Source of the DNA: Isochrysis galbana | Taxonomy: Eukaryota; Haptophyta; Isochrysidales; Isochrysidaceae | Reading direction: 5' to 3' | Assembly: GCA_018136815.1 (NCBI GenBank) | Contig: CM030935.1 | Location: 1,794,204 to 1,858,203 of the forward strand | DNA: 64,000 bases | Part shown: piece after piece, positions 9,507-20,700 of the stretch | How positions within the stretch are numbered: the stretch's first letter is position 1 | How the letters are laid out: every line of letters starts with the position of its first letter | Notes under the pieces: model-generated | What the model was told of the DNA's origin: nothing | The model's input: only the letters and a program-made list of their open reading frames with translations | Database searches by the model: none | Position numbers and translations under genes: made by a program

Positions 9507-10461
9507 ATGAATTGGAAGACGCAGAAATTCGACGAGGTTTCGAAGAACAAGATCTGGTCGGAGCATGTAAGCCAGCACTCTCACTCACCGCAAACCTCCC
9601 CGCCCACCCTTTTGCGCGTGCCTGCGTGCTCGCACATATCGGGCAGCCCTTACTAGGCCTTCCTGATATTTCGCGCGCAGGTCACGAAAGAGGCAAGCTT
9701 CGCGGCCAAATCGCTCAAGACGAAGTTCACACAGAACCCATACCCGTCGATCGCCATGAACAATGGTCTTGGCTCTCGAGGTACGTGCACCCATCACAAG
9801 TGCCCCACTTGTCTCATGCTTTGATGCTGCTCATGTGGCCAACAACTAACTACATGGGAACCCTTTTCTTCATGCAGCCGCATTTGTCACTGACAAGGTC
9901 GGATATCGGGTGGGGTTGGATCCGATTGATCTCGGAGACGACGAGGATGTGAAGGAGGTCGTCCAGCAAATTGTCAACGTAAACCGGATTCCACAAGAGA
10001 AGTGAGTCAACACCGGCTGCTCCAAATGGATAGCAAGGGCTAGGGTGGTAGCCATGCACAGGAACACTTTGATTCATACCCGCTTGGTTGGAGGTCCCTT
10101 TATCACGAAGCAAAATATTACCCGCATTGCGATGCAGTTCCCTTTGCTTCTCTAGAGTATGCACCCGTGCAGCCCGCAATTCTCCGGTTGGAATGGTGGG
10201 GCGCTGTATTACCTACCATGCTGTCCATGTCGGGAGGTCACAAGCAGTACCACTCTGATCACTTTTCGCCTTAGGTATGAAGAGCCACAGACGTCCGCGC
10301 AGGAGGTTGGATGGTACACCGAACAGCTTATGCCTCCGAACCCGAGATTCAATCACAATCTTATGCAGGGTGAGTCCACCAAGTTCGCTGAGAACTATAC
10401 AAAGAAAATGGCGGGGGAGCACATGTTTCATGGCAAGTCGGGCAAGTACCTACGATTTTGA
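9507..10461 (+). CDS. CFAP144: CFAP144/FAM183-like ciliary protein (4 exons)
   Basis: The exons I assign are 9507-9566, 9681-9780, 9878-10001 and 10275-10461. All introns are GT-AG and the phases join exactly to 156 residues. The C-terminal exon has YEEPQTSAQEVGWYTEQLM, then NPRFNHN, the conserved tail of the FAM183/CFAP144 family (known form: QT-x-SQEIGW, then a LNH-like motif). The first exons give VTKEASFAAKSLKTKF, then NPYPS, like the family's KE...NP segment. CFAP144 proteins are luminal proteins of axonemal doublet microtubules, so the gene implies a flagellated cell. The length is close to that of animal members (about 130 residues). It rests on short motifs. Confidence 0.6.
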
Positions 10462-10668
10462 GCAGGGAAAGGAGCATCGAGGTCCTGCACTTCTCCCTGC
10501 CACCGAGCGCCTCGGGTACGTGTTGACTTTCATTTTGTGCCCCGTCTATTGTTTGTTTTACTTTCGTTTTCTTCGCGCCGTCGTGGGGCACTTGGTTTTG
10601 CGCGCGGGAGCACGAAAAATGTGACTGTGAGACACCACTTTAACTTTTAAAAAATAAATACATGTCGG
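10462..10668. other. 3' flank of CFAP144-like gene
   Basis: Presumed 3' UTR with an AT-rich stretch (AAAAAATAAATACATG) just before an element 5' hairpin. Nothing else seen. Confidence 0.4.
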
Positions 10669-10830
10669 CAACCAAGTTTATACTTGGTTGGCATGGAGGA
10701 GGGCACGCTTCCCTCTCCCGGTGTCGGAGCGAAGCTCGTTTCCTCTTTGGGAACGAGTCGCGAAGGCGCACCGGCGGCTAGCGCGGCGCACGATTACTCC
10801 GGCGAGCCCGAAACGGGCTCATCGGGAGAA
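10669..10830 (+). mobile_element. non-autonomous element 5' end with 9-bp terminal hairpin
   Basis: It starts with the hairpin CAACCAAGT-TTAT-ACTTGGTTG, then GC ATGGAGGAGGGCACG. The body from about 10727 (GTCGGAGCGAAGCTCG to GGGCTCATCGGG) also occurs, reversed and interrupted by a MITE, at 59015-59625. The 3' end is not defined. Confidence 0.7.
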
Positions 10831-11308
10831 CGGGCAAAGCCAATGACGGGCATGTGGAATGGACGGGAAAGGGGCACGGAACGCGGAGCGGGGTGAGCGG
10901 GGGGTAGCGGAGAGCGCGAGAAAGGGCGCGGCGAGCAGATGCCGCTTGTTTAGGACTTGTAGGGACTCGCGATCACTCGGTAGACTCGGGGCTTGGGGTA
11001 CTCCGGGGGCTGCAGGTCACCAACAGGCGATACAACAGTGAAAAAAACACACAAGTCAACACTTTGCACTCCAATATTAAAAGAGTAACAGGCCGAACAC
11101 ATTCGTTTAATGCACCCCCTCTGATGAGCAAAGACAGGAGTGCCCACCGGAAAAAGAAGAGAGAGAGGGAGAGGGGGAGAGAATGAGGGCTCGAGGGTCA
11201 AAACACAACTCAGACTCAGGTCGCGATTCGTCGAATGTGGGAGCGTGGGTTCGGCGGAATGAGGCCTCTAACCAAGGTGGTAAACCTTATTAGTGTGAAC
11301 TCCAAGAA
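10831..11308. other. intergenic
   Basis: G-rich, then mixed sequence. No gene or recognised repeat boundary. Confidence 0.35.
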
Positions 11309-11362
11309 GGTGTCGTTCCGTCAATTGTGGGACATCAGTCGAATTGAGCTATCAAATGTCCA
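11309..11362 (+). repeat. 3' box of retroelement family (copy 3 of 8)
   Basis: GGTGTCGTTCCGTCAATTG, GGGACATCAG and CAAATGTCCATA are all present. Confidence 0.75.
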
Positions 11363-11771
11363 TACAACTGCGCGCGGTCAACCCCCGAGTTAGGGTTAGG
11401 GGCGAAGTTAGGGGTCAGTAGAAATTATATACCTAAAAAGCCGGTAGGGGTGTGACAAAAAAAAGGAACCTCGAGTTGCACCCTCTGAGTGGAATACCGT
11501 CTTGGTCCACAAGAGCGGATACTTTGGTGACCAGCCTACACCCAAATCGAGTGAATGGAGTAAGACCACGTGTGTGTTTCAACATGTGAAGTGTCAAGTA
11601 GAGTCAAGTAACCTCCAGGTGACAACGAAAGGTGCTAGCAGGGATGGGGATAATTGTGAATGCTTTTGGTGCCTGAATGGATGAATGCGACAGTTTTTAA
11701 CCTCATGACTCATGACGTCATTACGTCGTGTTATGTTTACACATTTTCGAGTATTATTGTAAACGGACTAT
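11363..11771. other. intergenic
   Basis: It includes a short TTAGGGTTAGGGG stretch at 11391 that is far too short to be telomeric. No gene seen. Confidence 0.35.
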
Positions 11772-11832
11772 GGACACTTGATGGCTCAACTTGAGTTATG
11801 TCCCATATTCGCGTATTCGCGGAACGCGACCT
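11772..11832 (-). repeat. 3' box of retroelement family (copy 4 of 8)
   Basis: On the minus strand: CGTTCCGCGAATACGCG variant, then GGGACATAACTCAAGTTGAG, then CAAGTGTCCATAGTCCG. The outer stem keeps pairing through a G-T wobble. A (CTTGCG)n minisatellite lies just to the right (11837-11880). Confidence 0.65.
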
Positions 11833-11879
11833 TGCTTGTCGCTTGCGCTTGCGCTTGCGCTTGCGGTTGTGCTTGTGCA

Positions 11880-12168
11880 GCAATAGCGCTCGACGAGACC
11901 GCAGTGAGGGACTCCTACCATCAGCCATCAGCAAAAAAGACGGCACTACCTGGGCTATCTCCCGAGTTCACCGCCCTCTCTTCGTTCTCGCCGACCATGA
12001 GCCAAGCCCAGTTGCCAAGAGGGGCCTAGGAAATCCTCCTATGTAGCTATGTACTCCTAGCCCCGCACCTTGTAGAAATTAAAGCTAAAGGTGAGAAACA
12101 ACTCACGGAGTAGAGTAAGTACTCTACTGAGTACACAAAAAACCCTGCAGACAGCAAGCGGCGCAAGC
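11880..12168. other. 5' flank of NDUFB11-like gene
   Basis: It contains a 31-base stretch (about 11998-12029) repeated in reverse at 51274-51304 (CCAAGCCCAGTTGCC and GAGGGGCCTAGGAAA), probably an old repeat. The rest is presumed promoter/5' UTR. Confidence 0.4.
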
Positions 12169-12777
12169 ATGCTGGCCTGCAAGGCGGCGCGCCTGACGCT
12201 CTCAGCGGCGACGAGGCCCCGGGCGCAGCTGCTCCCGCTCGTGCGCGCGCGCATGGCCTCCGTGCCAGCACGCACACCTGAGCGCACTGCTGAGCTCGAG
12301 AAGCTCGCCGAGGAGCACAACGGGTTCCTCTTTGGAGAAGTGGTGCGCTCAACCCCTCCCCCCCCCTCCCCCTTCCTCCCTCCCCCTTCCTCCCTCCCCC
12401 TCGCCTTCCCTCCCTTGCGACCCGGTGAAGTCTCTCGCGCAGCTGTACCGGCAGCGACCACCCCTCCCCTCCTCTCCTCCCGAGTAACCTGCGCGATACT
12501 GCCCTGGCTGTACCGGCAGCGATTCTGGCTTGGATGCGGGGCTGATCAGATTCCACGTACTCACCCACAGTCACCCTGGCCCTGCGTCCCACAGCCTCCA
12601 CCCGAAGGACAGGAACGGGTAAAGGAGGACTGGGAGTACTACTTCCCCCAGCTGATAACGGCGGGTTTTGTTGTCTGGGGCTTTATCTACATGAACCAGC
12701 CCTACAGCTGCGTGGAGGAATGGGCGATGGAAGAGGCCAAACGTCGCATTGTTGAGCGTGAAACCGATGAGGAATGA
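12169..12777 (+). CDS. NDUFB11: complex I subunit NDUFB11/ESSS-like (2 exons)
   Basis: Exons 12169-12342 and 12595-12777 give 118 residues; the donor could also be at 12340. The N-terminus (MLACKAARLTLSAATRPR...) is Arg/Ala/Ser-rich without acids, as expected for a mitochondrial presequence. HNGFLFGE, PPPEGQE and DWE are followed by one membrane span (LITAGFVVWGFIYM) and an amphipathic EEWAMEEAKRRIVERE tail. That tail resembles the EWSRREAERLV tail of NDUFB11 and the plant ESSS subunit. Its role would be an accessory subunit in the membrane arm of NADH:ubiquinone oxidoreductase. The intron is rich in CCCCTCCC and the acceptor is CCCACAG. Confidence 0.55.
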   Translation: MLACKAARLTLSAATRPRAQLLPLVRARMASVPARTPERTAELEKLAEEHNGFLFGEVVRSTPPPPSPFLPPPSSLPLAFPPLRPGEVSRAAVPAATTPPLLSSRVTCAILPWLYRQRFWLGCGADQIPRTHPQSPWPCVPQPPPEGQERVKEDWEYYFPQLITAGFVVWGFIYMNQPYSCVEEWAMEEAKRRIVERETDEE

Positions 12778-13203
12778 ATGCAGCTGCTGAAGTGTGGCAG
12801 CAGCAGTTCTTGTTTGTGTCGAGTTTGATGCCGCTATGTCCCATCCTACCTTCTAGTCCTGCCTTGCCGCCGGTCGATCAGGAGAGTACATTTTGGGCTT
12901 TCACCGGAAGAAAATTGACTCTCGGCATTTGTGACATTTTGATCACCGGTTTTGAGGTTGAGTTATGGAAGCGAGAGGATTAAGTACCCGATGATGACGG
13001 GGTGACATGCAAGATGCAAGCTCATCGTTCGCAGTTTGATGACGCATTATAATTTACCAACTCTAACTCCGTAGTCCGTAGTTTCAAAAATATAAATAAC
13101 GGATAAATATAAATACATGCGACCTTAGGTTTGTTTGGTTGTTTTCTTGACAAATACCCCCATAAAATATTCTTGAAGATGACTACTACTGTACTATCCG
13201 CTC
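12778..13203. other. intergenic
   Basis: Presumed 3' UTR of the preceding gene, then AT-rich sequence. No gene seen. Confidence 0.4.
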
Positions 13204-13811
13204 AACTAAGTTTATACTTGGTTCACATATGGGGGGGCACGATCCCCCCCCCCCCTCTCTCCACTCCTTCCCTGCCGTGGGGGCACTCGTGAAAGGGAGC
13301 CCAGAAGCGCTAATCACTCCTCGCCTAAGCGAGTGGCCGCGGCGAGCCGCGGCCCTTCCCTCCTGGCTCTGGCGCCCCCGTCTTCTCTTACCCAAACGGG
13401 GCGAGAAGACACGTAAACGCCGGAGGGGAGAGCTGCCACTCCCCCCTCCCCTCCCTCTTCCCTCTTCCTCCTCTCTTCCCTGCGGCTCTGGCCATGGCGC
13501 GCGCCTGCGGCCCCTCTTCAGGTCCCCAGGAGGCCGGCAGGGGCCTTGGAGCGCAGCTCAGGGGGCAGGTGAGGCTGGGGCATGGCCCTGGCCCCTCCTG
13601 CCTCTCCCTCGCTGGCTCTCGAGCCCCTGCCAGTCGACTAGAGCTGGCTGGGGGGTCCTAATCAGGGGGGTCCAGGGGGAGGAGGGGTTGGTCAGAGGGA
13701 TTGGCTGGCCACGACAGGCCAGGGCGTGCGATTCAGGCGTGCCTGTGCGGAGAGGGATGGGTCAGCATGTCAGTGTGCTCCTGGCAGGCCATCAGGCGTG
13801 CCAGGAGAGTC
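13204..13811 (+). mobile_element. SINE-like element, rearranged copy
   Basis: It begins with the hairpin AACTAAGT-TTAT-ACTTGGTT and the G/C stem-loop. The central modules (GTTTGGGTAAGAGAAGAC and CCGCGGCTCGCCGCGG types) are then in the opposite orientation to those in the full-length copies at 25350 and 54488. This is an internal inversion or an inverted second copy. Confidence 0.65.
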
Positions 13812-14160
13812 AACTAAGTTTATACTTGGTTGACCCATGGGGGGGCACGAGCCCCCCCCTCTCTCCACTCCTCCCCTGCCATGGGGGAGGAACCACCCAT
13901 CCTCCTGGCATGCCTGATGGCTTGCCAGGAGGCCACTGCCCTACTGACCCACTCCCTTCCCCACAGGCTCGCCCCATTCGCCCATCCTGGCCCCTCGTGA
14001 CCAGCCCATTGCTCCAACCCCCCCTCCCCCCCTGTTCGACAGGCAGACAGGTGCAGACTGGGGGCCCCAGAGGCTCGGGAGCGCCAGCGAGGGAGAGGCA
14101 GGGGAGGCCAGGGCCCAGCCCCAGCCTCCTCTGCCCCCAGAGCTGGCCTCCATGAGCCTC
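13812..14160 (+). mobile_element. SINE-like element, 5' part
   Basis: Hairpin AACTAAGT-TTAT-ACTTGGTT at 13812-13831, then GACCC ATGG, GGGGGGCACGAGCCCCCC and the CTCTCTCCACTCCTCCCCTG body. It joins the next family near 14160 without its own 3' end. Confidence 0.65.
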
Positions 14161-14570
14161 CAGGGGCCGCCAGAGGGCAGCTGCAGGCCTGCCGCAGGCG
14201 CGCCATCGCGCGTGCCGCAGGAGAGGGGAGAGAGAGAGCGGAAAAGGGGGTGGGCGCGAGCGAGAGCTCCGCCCACCGGAAAATCGGTAAGTCTCGCGCC
14301 TGTTTACAGGATAAGACGAGACAGAGTGGGCCGCCCACTCGGAGACACAGGAGGAAGGGGGGGAAAGATCACCGGGGGGTGGCGCGGGCCGCCGGACCAT
14401 ATCTAAGCCCTCCACCCCAATCCCCCTAGTAGTGTACGGGGGGAGCCGCCTGATGGCGGGGGGAGAAGGGCCGGGGAATGGGGGTGTAGAGAGTATGCTA
14501 CGTGCTACTTGTAGTGGGTAGTGGTTCCATTCGCCGCGAGTGCGGTAAGAATATTAAAAGGTTTTTTTAA
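14161..14570 (+). mobile_element. second non-autonomous family (CGCCGCGAGTGCGGTAAGAA 3' end)
   Basis: It runs from GGCAGCTGCAGGCCTG through GGTAAGTCTCGCGCCTG and CCCCTAGTAGTGTACGGGG to CGCCGCGAGTGCGGTAAGAA with ATATTAAAAGG. The same order is found at 28672-29090 (+) and, 5'-truncated, at 23487-23790 (-). All three meet an A- or T-rich run at the 3' end. Confidence 0.7.
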
Positions 14571-14716
14571 ACTTAGTTCCCTCTTGGCATGCCATAAGTA
14601 AGGCATGCCAGGAGGGTGCCAGGAGGGCATGGGTGGTTCCTTCCCCACGGCAGGGAAGGAGTGGAGAGAGGGGGGGCTCGTGCTCGCCCATGGGTGAACC
14701 AAGTATAAACGTAGTT
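14571..14716 (-). mobile_element. SINE-like element, 5' fragment
   Basis: The hairpin AACTACGT-TTAT-ACTTGGTT (one C/T mismatch) lies at 14697-14716 on the minus strand, followed by ATGG and the GGAAGGAACCACCC-type body. The 3' part is missing. Confidence 0.6.
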
Positions 14717-14762
14717 GTGATAGTACCGGACTAGTGGGAGTAGTGGTACTAACGCTCAGGTG
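14717..14762 (+). repeat. GTACCGGACTAGTGGGAG repeat and tail (LINE target)
   Basis: Short copy of the family at 39250-39345. Its T/A-rich tail was the insertion target of the LINE. Confidence 0.6.
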
Positions 14763-14782
14763 TTTTATTATTATTATCAAAT
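14763..14782 (+). repeat. left target-site duplication of the LINE
   Basis: TTTTATTATTATTATCAAAT, repeated exactly at 21321-21340. Confidence 0.9.
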
Positions 14783-17700
14783 CAACTATCGTTAAAACGA
14801 TAGGGTCATGGAGCGCGCGCCGCTCCCCTCCCCCTCCACCGTCACCCCCGCCACACCGGACGATCAGGCAATGCTGGACGCCGCGCAACTGAAGCGCCCG
14901 CGAGAGGGCGCCCCACTGACCCAGGTACGCACGAGGCTCGCCCCGTGCCGACCCCAGAAAGCCGAGAACCAGCAGGCTCACCATGGCCAGCATGGCCCAC
15001 ACAATCCTCACCACCTCCCAGCCAGCATTGGCCAGCCACCATACGAACCAAGCCGGCTACAAGCCGCACCCCATAGGGAAAGCCTCACGGCTGGGCCCCT
15101 ACATTGCCGCGGCACTGACCTCGTGCACAAGCACGAGGCACAGGCCTGGCCAGACACAACACCAACCCCATGGGGAGAACAGCCAGTATGGTGCACAACA
15201 GTGTGCATCAAGAGTCGGATCTGTCTGACAGACCCCAAGGGTCACTACAACCAGAGACACCAGAGCCACTCGACACCCCCCCCCACGCCACGAGCGGCGG
15301 GTCGTCAGCCATTGTCACGCACATCACAAGAGACCAAGCCGGCCACTGCCCCAAAAGGGGACAACACAACACACACCAAACGAACTAGGAAACAACACGA
15401 ACCCGTCGCAGCTGCGCCGGACCGAACACACCAGGAAGGGAGCACTATGCGCCCCAAGACCTACCACACACACTCTCCTAACCTACCCACCCTCACCGCC
15501 TACCTCCAGATGAACGACACTGAAGGCATCGAGCAAGAGCTAGAGCCACTCGCCTTCAACATTACGGATAAAATCATCATCACCTTCTCGTCCACAGACC
15601 GCGACATCAACATCAAAGACGAGGCAGCGCTCAGCGCGATCGTGGCCCACCTCAACCGTCTTGAAGGCGTAGATCTCGAACCCGACTTCATTTCAAAGAG
15701 CGCCTCGGGCCCCTGGGAAATTCTCGTCACTGCAGACTGCGCTAATCAATTCCGCGACACGTTCAAGAACACCACGAGTTTCCAAACCATCGGTGTCAAC
15801 GCACCAATCAACCTTAAGTACCAAACTCTCAACGAGAAAGCGAAGGACCTCCCGCAAGCATCTTCCAAGGCGCTCGCCACGGCCTTCAAAGACGTCTCCG
15901 CGCACCTGGTGGTCCGCAACTACCAATTCGAGATGAAAAGCCTCATCACGCTCAGCACGCTGGCGAAAGCCGTAGAGAACCAAGGATTCCACTACCTACA
16001 GGGCAACCAAGAGCGCACCAAGGTCGTCACAAGCGAGGGCGTCATTGTCACGCAAGGCAAAAAGGAAGTATACCACCTCTACGTAGCGCCCAAGAACGGA
16101 TCCTTCACGGCCTTCGAATTCCCGCGCAAAATTCTCCTCAACATCAAGGGGAAACCATACCCGCTCGACTACGCGATCCGCGATTGCAAAGAACTCGGAG
16201 GAGACATCAAAAGCCTCAGTCTCCACGCGGGACCAAAGGGCTGCAAAGGATACTTCAAAGGGTACGCCCAAGTTTTCAAGCCGCCGCTACGCGTATGCAC
16301 GTGCGAAGAGGAACGCGAAGCCCGCCTCATGCGCGTCCAGCAACGCCAGCTGGCGCCGCCCAAAAAGACCCTCCACGACACCATCAACCCGGACGCCCTC
16401 GGAGCGTGCACGCGATTCCCCTTGGGCAAATGCCCGATGAACATCAAAGGAAAGCGTTGCAACCGCTCGCATAACTACGAGAAGGCATGGGCAGACGGCG
16501 TCTGCCTCGTGCCTTGCGCATTCCCAAAGGCGGACACGCTGCCGCTAGCCAAGCGCCCCAAGGGGGGCACATGCGTTCTAGGCCCGGAGTGCCTCTACCT
16601 ACACAAGTGCGCTGCAGCCCAGCTCTGCAAATACTTTCCCAATGCAGCCATCACTTATGCGCAGACGTTCGACTCCTCCCTTGGATACCCAGGTGAAGGA
16701 CCGATCACCGTTGCGTCCTTCAACATCAACGGCACCAGAAATGGAGCACTTTGCTCGGTTCTGTCCCAGGCGCGTAAAGCTAAAGTCGACATAGTCCTCT
16801 TGCAAGAGCTCCACGCGTACACGGACGGTTCTCACAGCAGAACTTGCATGACCGCCAAAGCGATGGGATGGCACATGGTGCACTCACCGGCCAACCAGGC
16901 AGACCAGGCGAGCGGGGTGGGAGTCGCGATACGCGACTCATCCCCGAGAGTAGAGCTTCTCCCGGACACGGCAGAAGTACTAATAGAAGGTAGATGTCTC
17001 AAGGTCCAGTGTAGGATAGACGGCATCAACATAGAAGTGATATCAATATACCTAAGCGCAAATCCACACCTCAGAACGACCCAAATAGAAACCCTAGCAC
17101 AAAGCGGGATAGGAGCCGAACTCAACACTATAATAGGAGGCGACTTCAACTGCGTTGAAGACGCCCAACGAGACACGAGAGCACAACAGAAAGAGGCCAC
17201 ATACACCAACGTAGGAGGAGTCCAACTCCGGGACACCATGCAAAAACTAGGCTTCGTTGACGCGCACACCCTCACGAACGGCCACAGAAGCGGAGGCTTC
17301 ACTAGGCTGTCCAATACCATACATACCAGAATAGACCGCATATACACCCCCTCACACAGATCGACGATAGCCTGGCAGACAATAGGCCCGCACCCTTCCC
17401 TATTCACGGGGAAAGGCTCATCCGACCACCTCCCTCTACTTGGAACGTTTGATTTGGCGGGACACAACCCTGACCGCAGATATGACATAAGGATAAACCT
17501 AGACCTACTCGACGATAAACGTATTAGAGCCACGATAGCCCACCTCTGGAAATCTAACATAGGCGCGGACACGCCGGACGACACCCTAGGAGAAGCCTGG
17601 TACAATGCCAAAAAAGCGGTCGCTTCATACCTTCTATGGCTCACCAAAAACACGGAAGACCCCTCACCAACCACACCCCTCATCACACAACTCGCCCTCA

Positions 17701-20700
17701 TCGGAATCGAGCTAGGCAACGAATCACCTAACCCGCACAAACTCGACAAAATGCGAGAGCTAAATGAGGCAATCGCACATGCCAGATCAACACGAACTCC
17801 AACGCGAAAGGCATCTTTTGATGCGCTCAAACACGAAGAACGCATGACAAAAGAATTCTTCCGCCGGTTTCAATCCAAAACAACGAACCAAGCCATACCG
17901 GAGCTATTCATGACAGACAACTGGGAAGCTCCCGGCGAAGCCGACAGGCCCGCGACCACAAACGACGACGAGATCCGAAACCAACTCAGAAAATACTACA
18001 AATGGCTCTACCAGGAAAGAGTCAATGTCCGCGACCCCGACCTGGAAGAAGCGCTCAAGGAGCACACCCTCACCCCTAGCGATTCACTACAACTCGAGGG
18101 AGCTATCAAGATGGAAGAGCTAACTACGGCGATACGCAGCATCGGAGCAGGAAAGAGTGCCGGCCCCGACGCTATACCAGCCGAATTCTACGCTAACTTC
18201 GAGTCACTCGTCAAACACGACTTTCTAAGACTCCTCAACACAGCTCTAGCCACTGGCGAACTTCACTACACCATGAGAGAGGGCGATATAATACTACTAT
18301 TCAAGAAAGGGGACGCGCGAGACCCCCGGAACTACAGACCCATCACACTACTCCAAAGTGATTACAAAATACTCGCTAAAATACTCACCAATAGACTCAA
18401 AATAGTAATTGGCAACATTATCTCTAAAGACCAACTGGGCTTCGTGCCCAAACGTCTAATAGGCGAAGCCACACACCTTCTACAACTCACCAAGGCATAC
18501 TTGGACGAATCGGGAGACCCGGGCATCCTCCTAGCCCTCGACTGGGAGAAAGCATTCGATAGGGTGAGCTGGGCCTTTTACCACATCGCCCTAGACCTCC
18601 TCAAATTCGGAGAAGACTTCAAAAGATACGCGAAGACGCTGACCAACCCCAGCGCGCGACCGATACGATACATCAAGACCAATGGAGGCAGAAGCTTCCC
18701 CTTCGCCATAGGTAGCGGCGTCCCACAAGGATGCCCGCTATCCCCGCTCGCCTTCCTCCTCACGGCGGAAGCCCTCACCCGAGTGATCAACAATGATGAC
18801 AACATCAACGGGATCATAATCAACGGAGCCGAAATCAAAATAAGCCAATTCGCAGACGACACGCAACTGCTAACAACTGACTACCACAGCTTGCGACGGG
18901 CCCTGAAATGGGTCGACAGATACGCGAAGGCCTCATGCGGGAAACCAAACGAAGCCAAATTCGAAGGGCTACGAATGGGCTCCCTGCGCCGAAAACCCCC
19001 CCCAGGCGACTTTAAACAATTCAACTGGCTCAAATCCACCGACTACGCAACCATCTTAGGAGTGCCACTAGGAGACCATAATGCGATCAAACGATTCTGG
19101 AGGAAACTCGCAGAGAGGATAGCCAGGAAAACAACGGCGTACGCCCCCATCACCAAATCGCTCTCCATCCTCGGCAAAACTAAGGTGGCAAACTTCCTCA
19201 TATACTCGATACCCCGCTACTGGCTCCAAACACTGGACCCACCCCAATGGTTCCATCGCCACCTTAAAGAACAGACTGACATAATCCTATGGACAAACCA
19301 TAGGACAGGACGCAAACTCCAATGGATCAAGCACCCAGAAGCCCCATTGGAAGGAGACACCCCGAACGGACCCAACCTAGGTCTAGGGCTCCTAGACTGG
19401 CCCAACCATGTCAAAGCGCTACGTGCGAAATGGATCCTCAACTATCTGGACGCTCGACAATCTAACTGGAAACAAATCCTCGACGCGTGGTTCTGCCGAA
19501 CTAAGCTGGGCAGAGCGGCAGTAATCTCAACGACACCTACACACCGGCTAACCGACGGTATATTCGGAAAAAGTAGACTCCCTACCTTCTGGAAAAAAGC
19601 ACTAGAAACCTTCCGCACACTCCCAATCGTCCGACTCAGCCTAAGCGAAGCGGGAGCGCTATCGCAGCCCATATGGTACAACCCCAACATAAGAGGACCC
19701 AGCATAGCTCCCCTTTGGGTAGAGTTATGGAGCTCGCTAGAATGTAATGTGGTTCACAACACATACGTAGACGGTGACACGACCGCTTTTACAAAAGAGG
19801 AATGCGAACAATGCTTCCCCAATAACGACACCTACGCCAGGTTCAAGGGCGAATACATACATAAGCAATCATTTCTAGATTCATGGCAACTAATAATCGA
19901 CCATGCCGATGTGCTCAGGAGCGCAACCTTTCAACCAACACCGAAAACGAGCCAAACATCAGACGATCCCAACGCGACGGAAACAGAACCAATACCACCA
20001 CCAGAAATCTACATAAACAAAGAGGGGGAATACTTTCTCCGGCGCCACAACGAATGGTACGAAGTAGAACTGTCGTACCTGGGCACCCCGATAATCGGTA
20101 ACAGACTCCTCCTCCCACCCACCGACTTGGACAAACACCCCCCTGCCAAATGGGGAGAAGGCTATAAAGGCAACAGAATACAAGCATACCCGCTACCGGA
20201 AGAATACTCTATTGACGGGTCCACCCCGCTAGACAAGACCGAAGTAAGCCACATAACATCCGCCTTACGAAGCAAAACCACCAAATACAGAGGCCAGAAA
20301 GGGCCATCGAGATGGCAAGAAAGACTCCCGGTTAGCCACGACACATGGAAACACCTAGCCCGCATATACACCTCGCAGCTTATCACATCAAGAGACTCAT
20401 ACATGCACTTCCAACACATAGCCCATCGCCGTATAGGGACCTACAACCGCTTCCCTAACAGAGACTCAACCTGCCGCCTTTGCAGCTTAGCCAAAGAAAC
20501 CTCCACCCACCTAGGACACTGCACAGCACTGGACAACATATTTGAAACGCTCGACGCACTCACAGACTCCACCCTAACACGACTCGTCACGACTCCCGCC
20601 GACAAGGCCACCGACAGACTCTTCATAATACCCGACAATCCCACCTCGCGCTCTAGAGAGATTCTATACCTACTAGCGTGGCGTTACATACTCACAGACT

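Noticed and set aside
11391-11425. TTAGGG units suggesting a telomere or telomere scar
   Set aside because: Only two units within ordinary sequence, with neighbouring genes on both sides.
13229-14155. 308-residue Pro/Gly/Arg-rich frame, and similar frames in other element copies
   Set aside because: Lies in the GC-rich non-coding SINE-like body; frames are not conserved between copies and contain no domain.
14280-14310. GGTAAGT...TTTACAG as a 23-nt intron in the second element family
   Set aside because: No coding frame exists on either side; conservation follows the element, not splicing.
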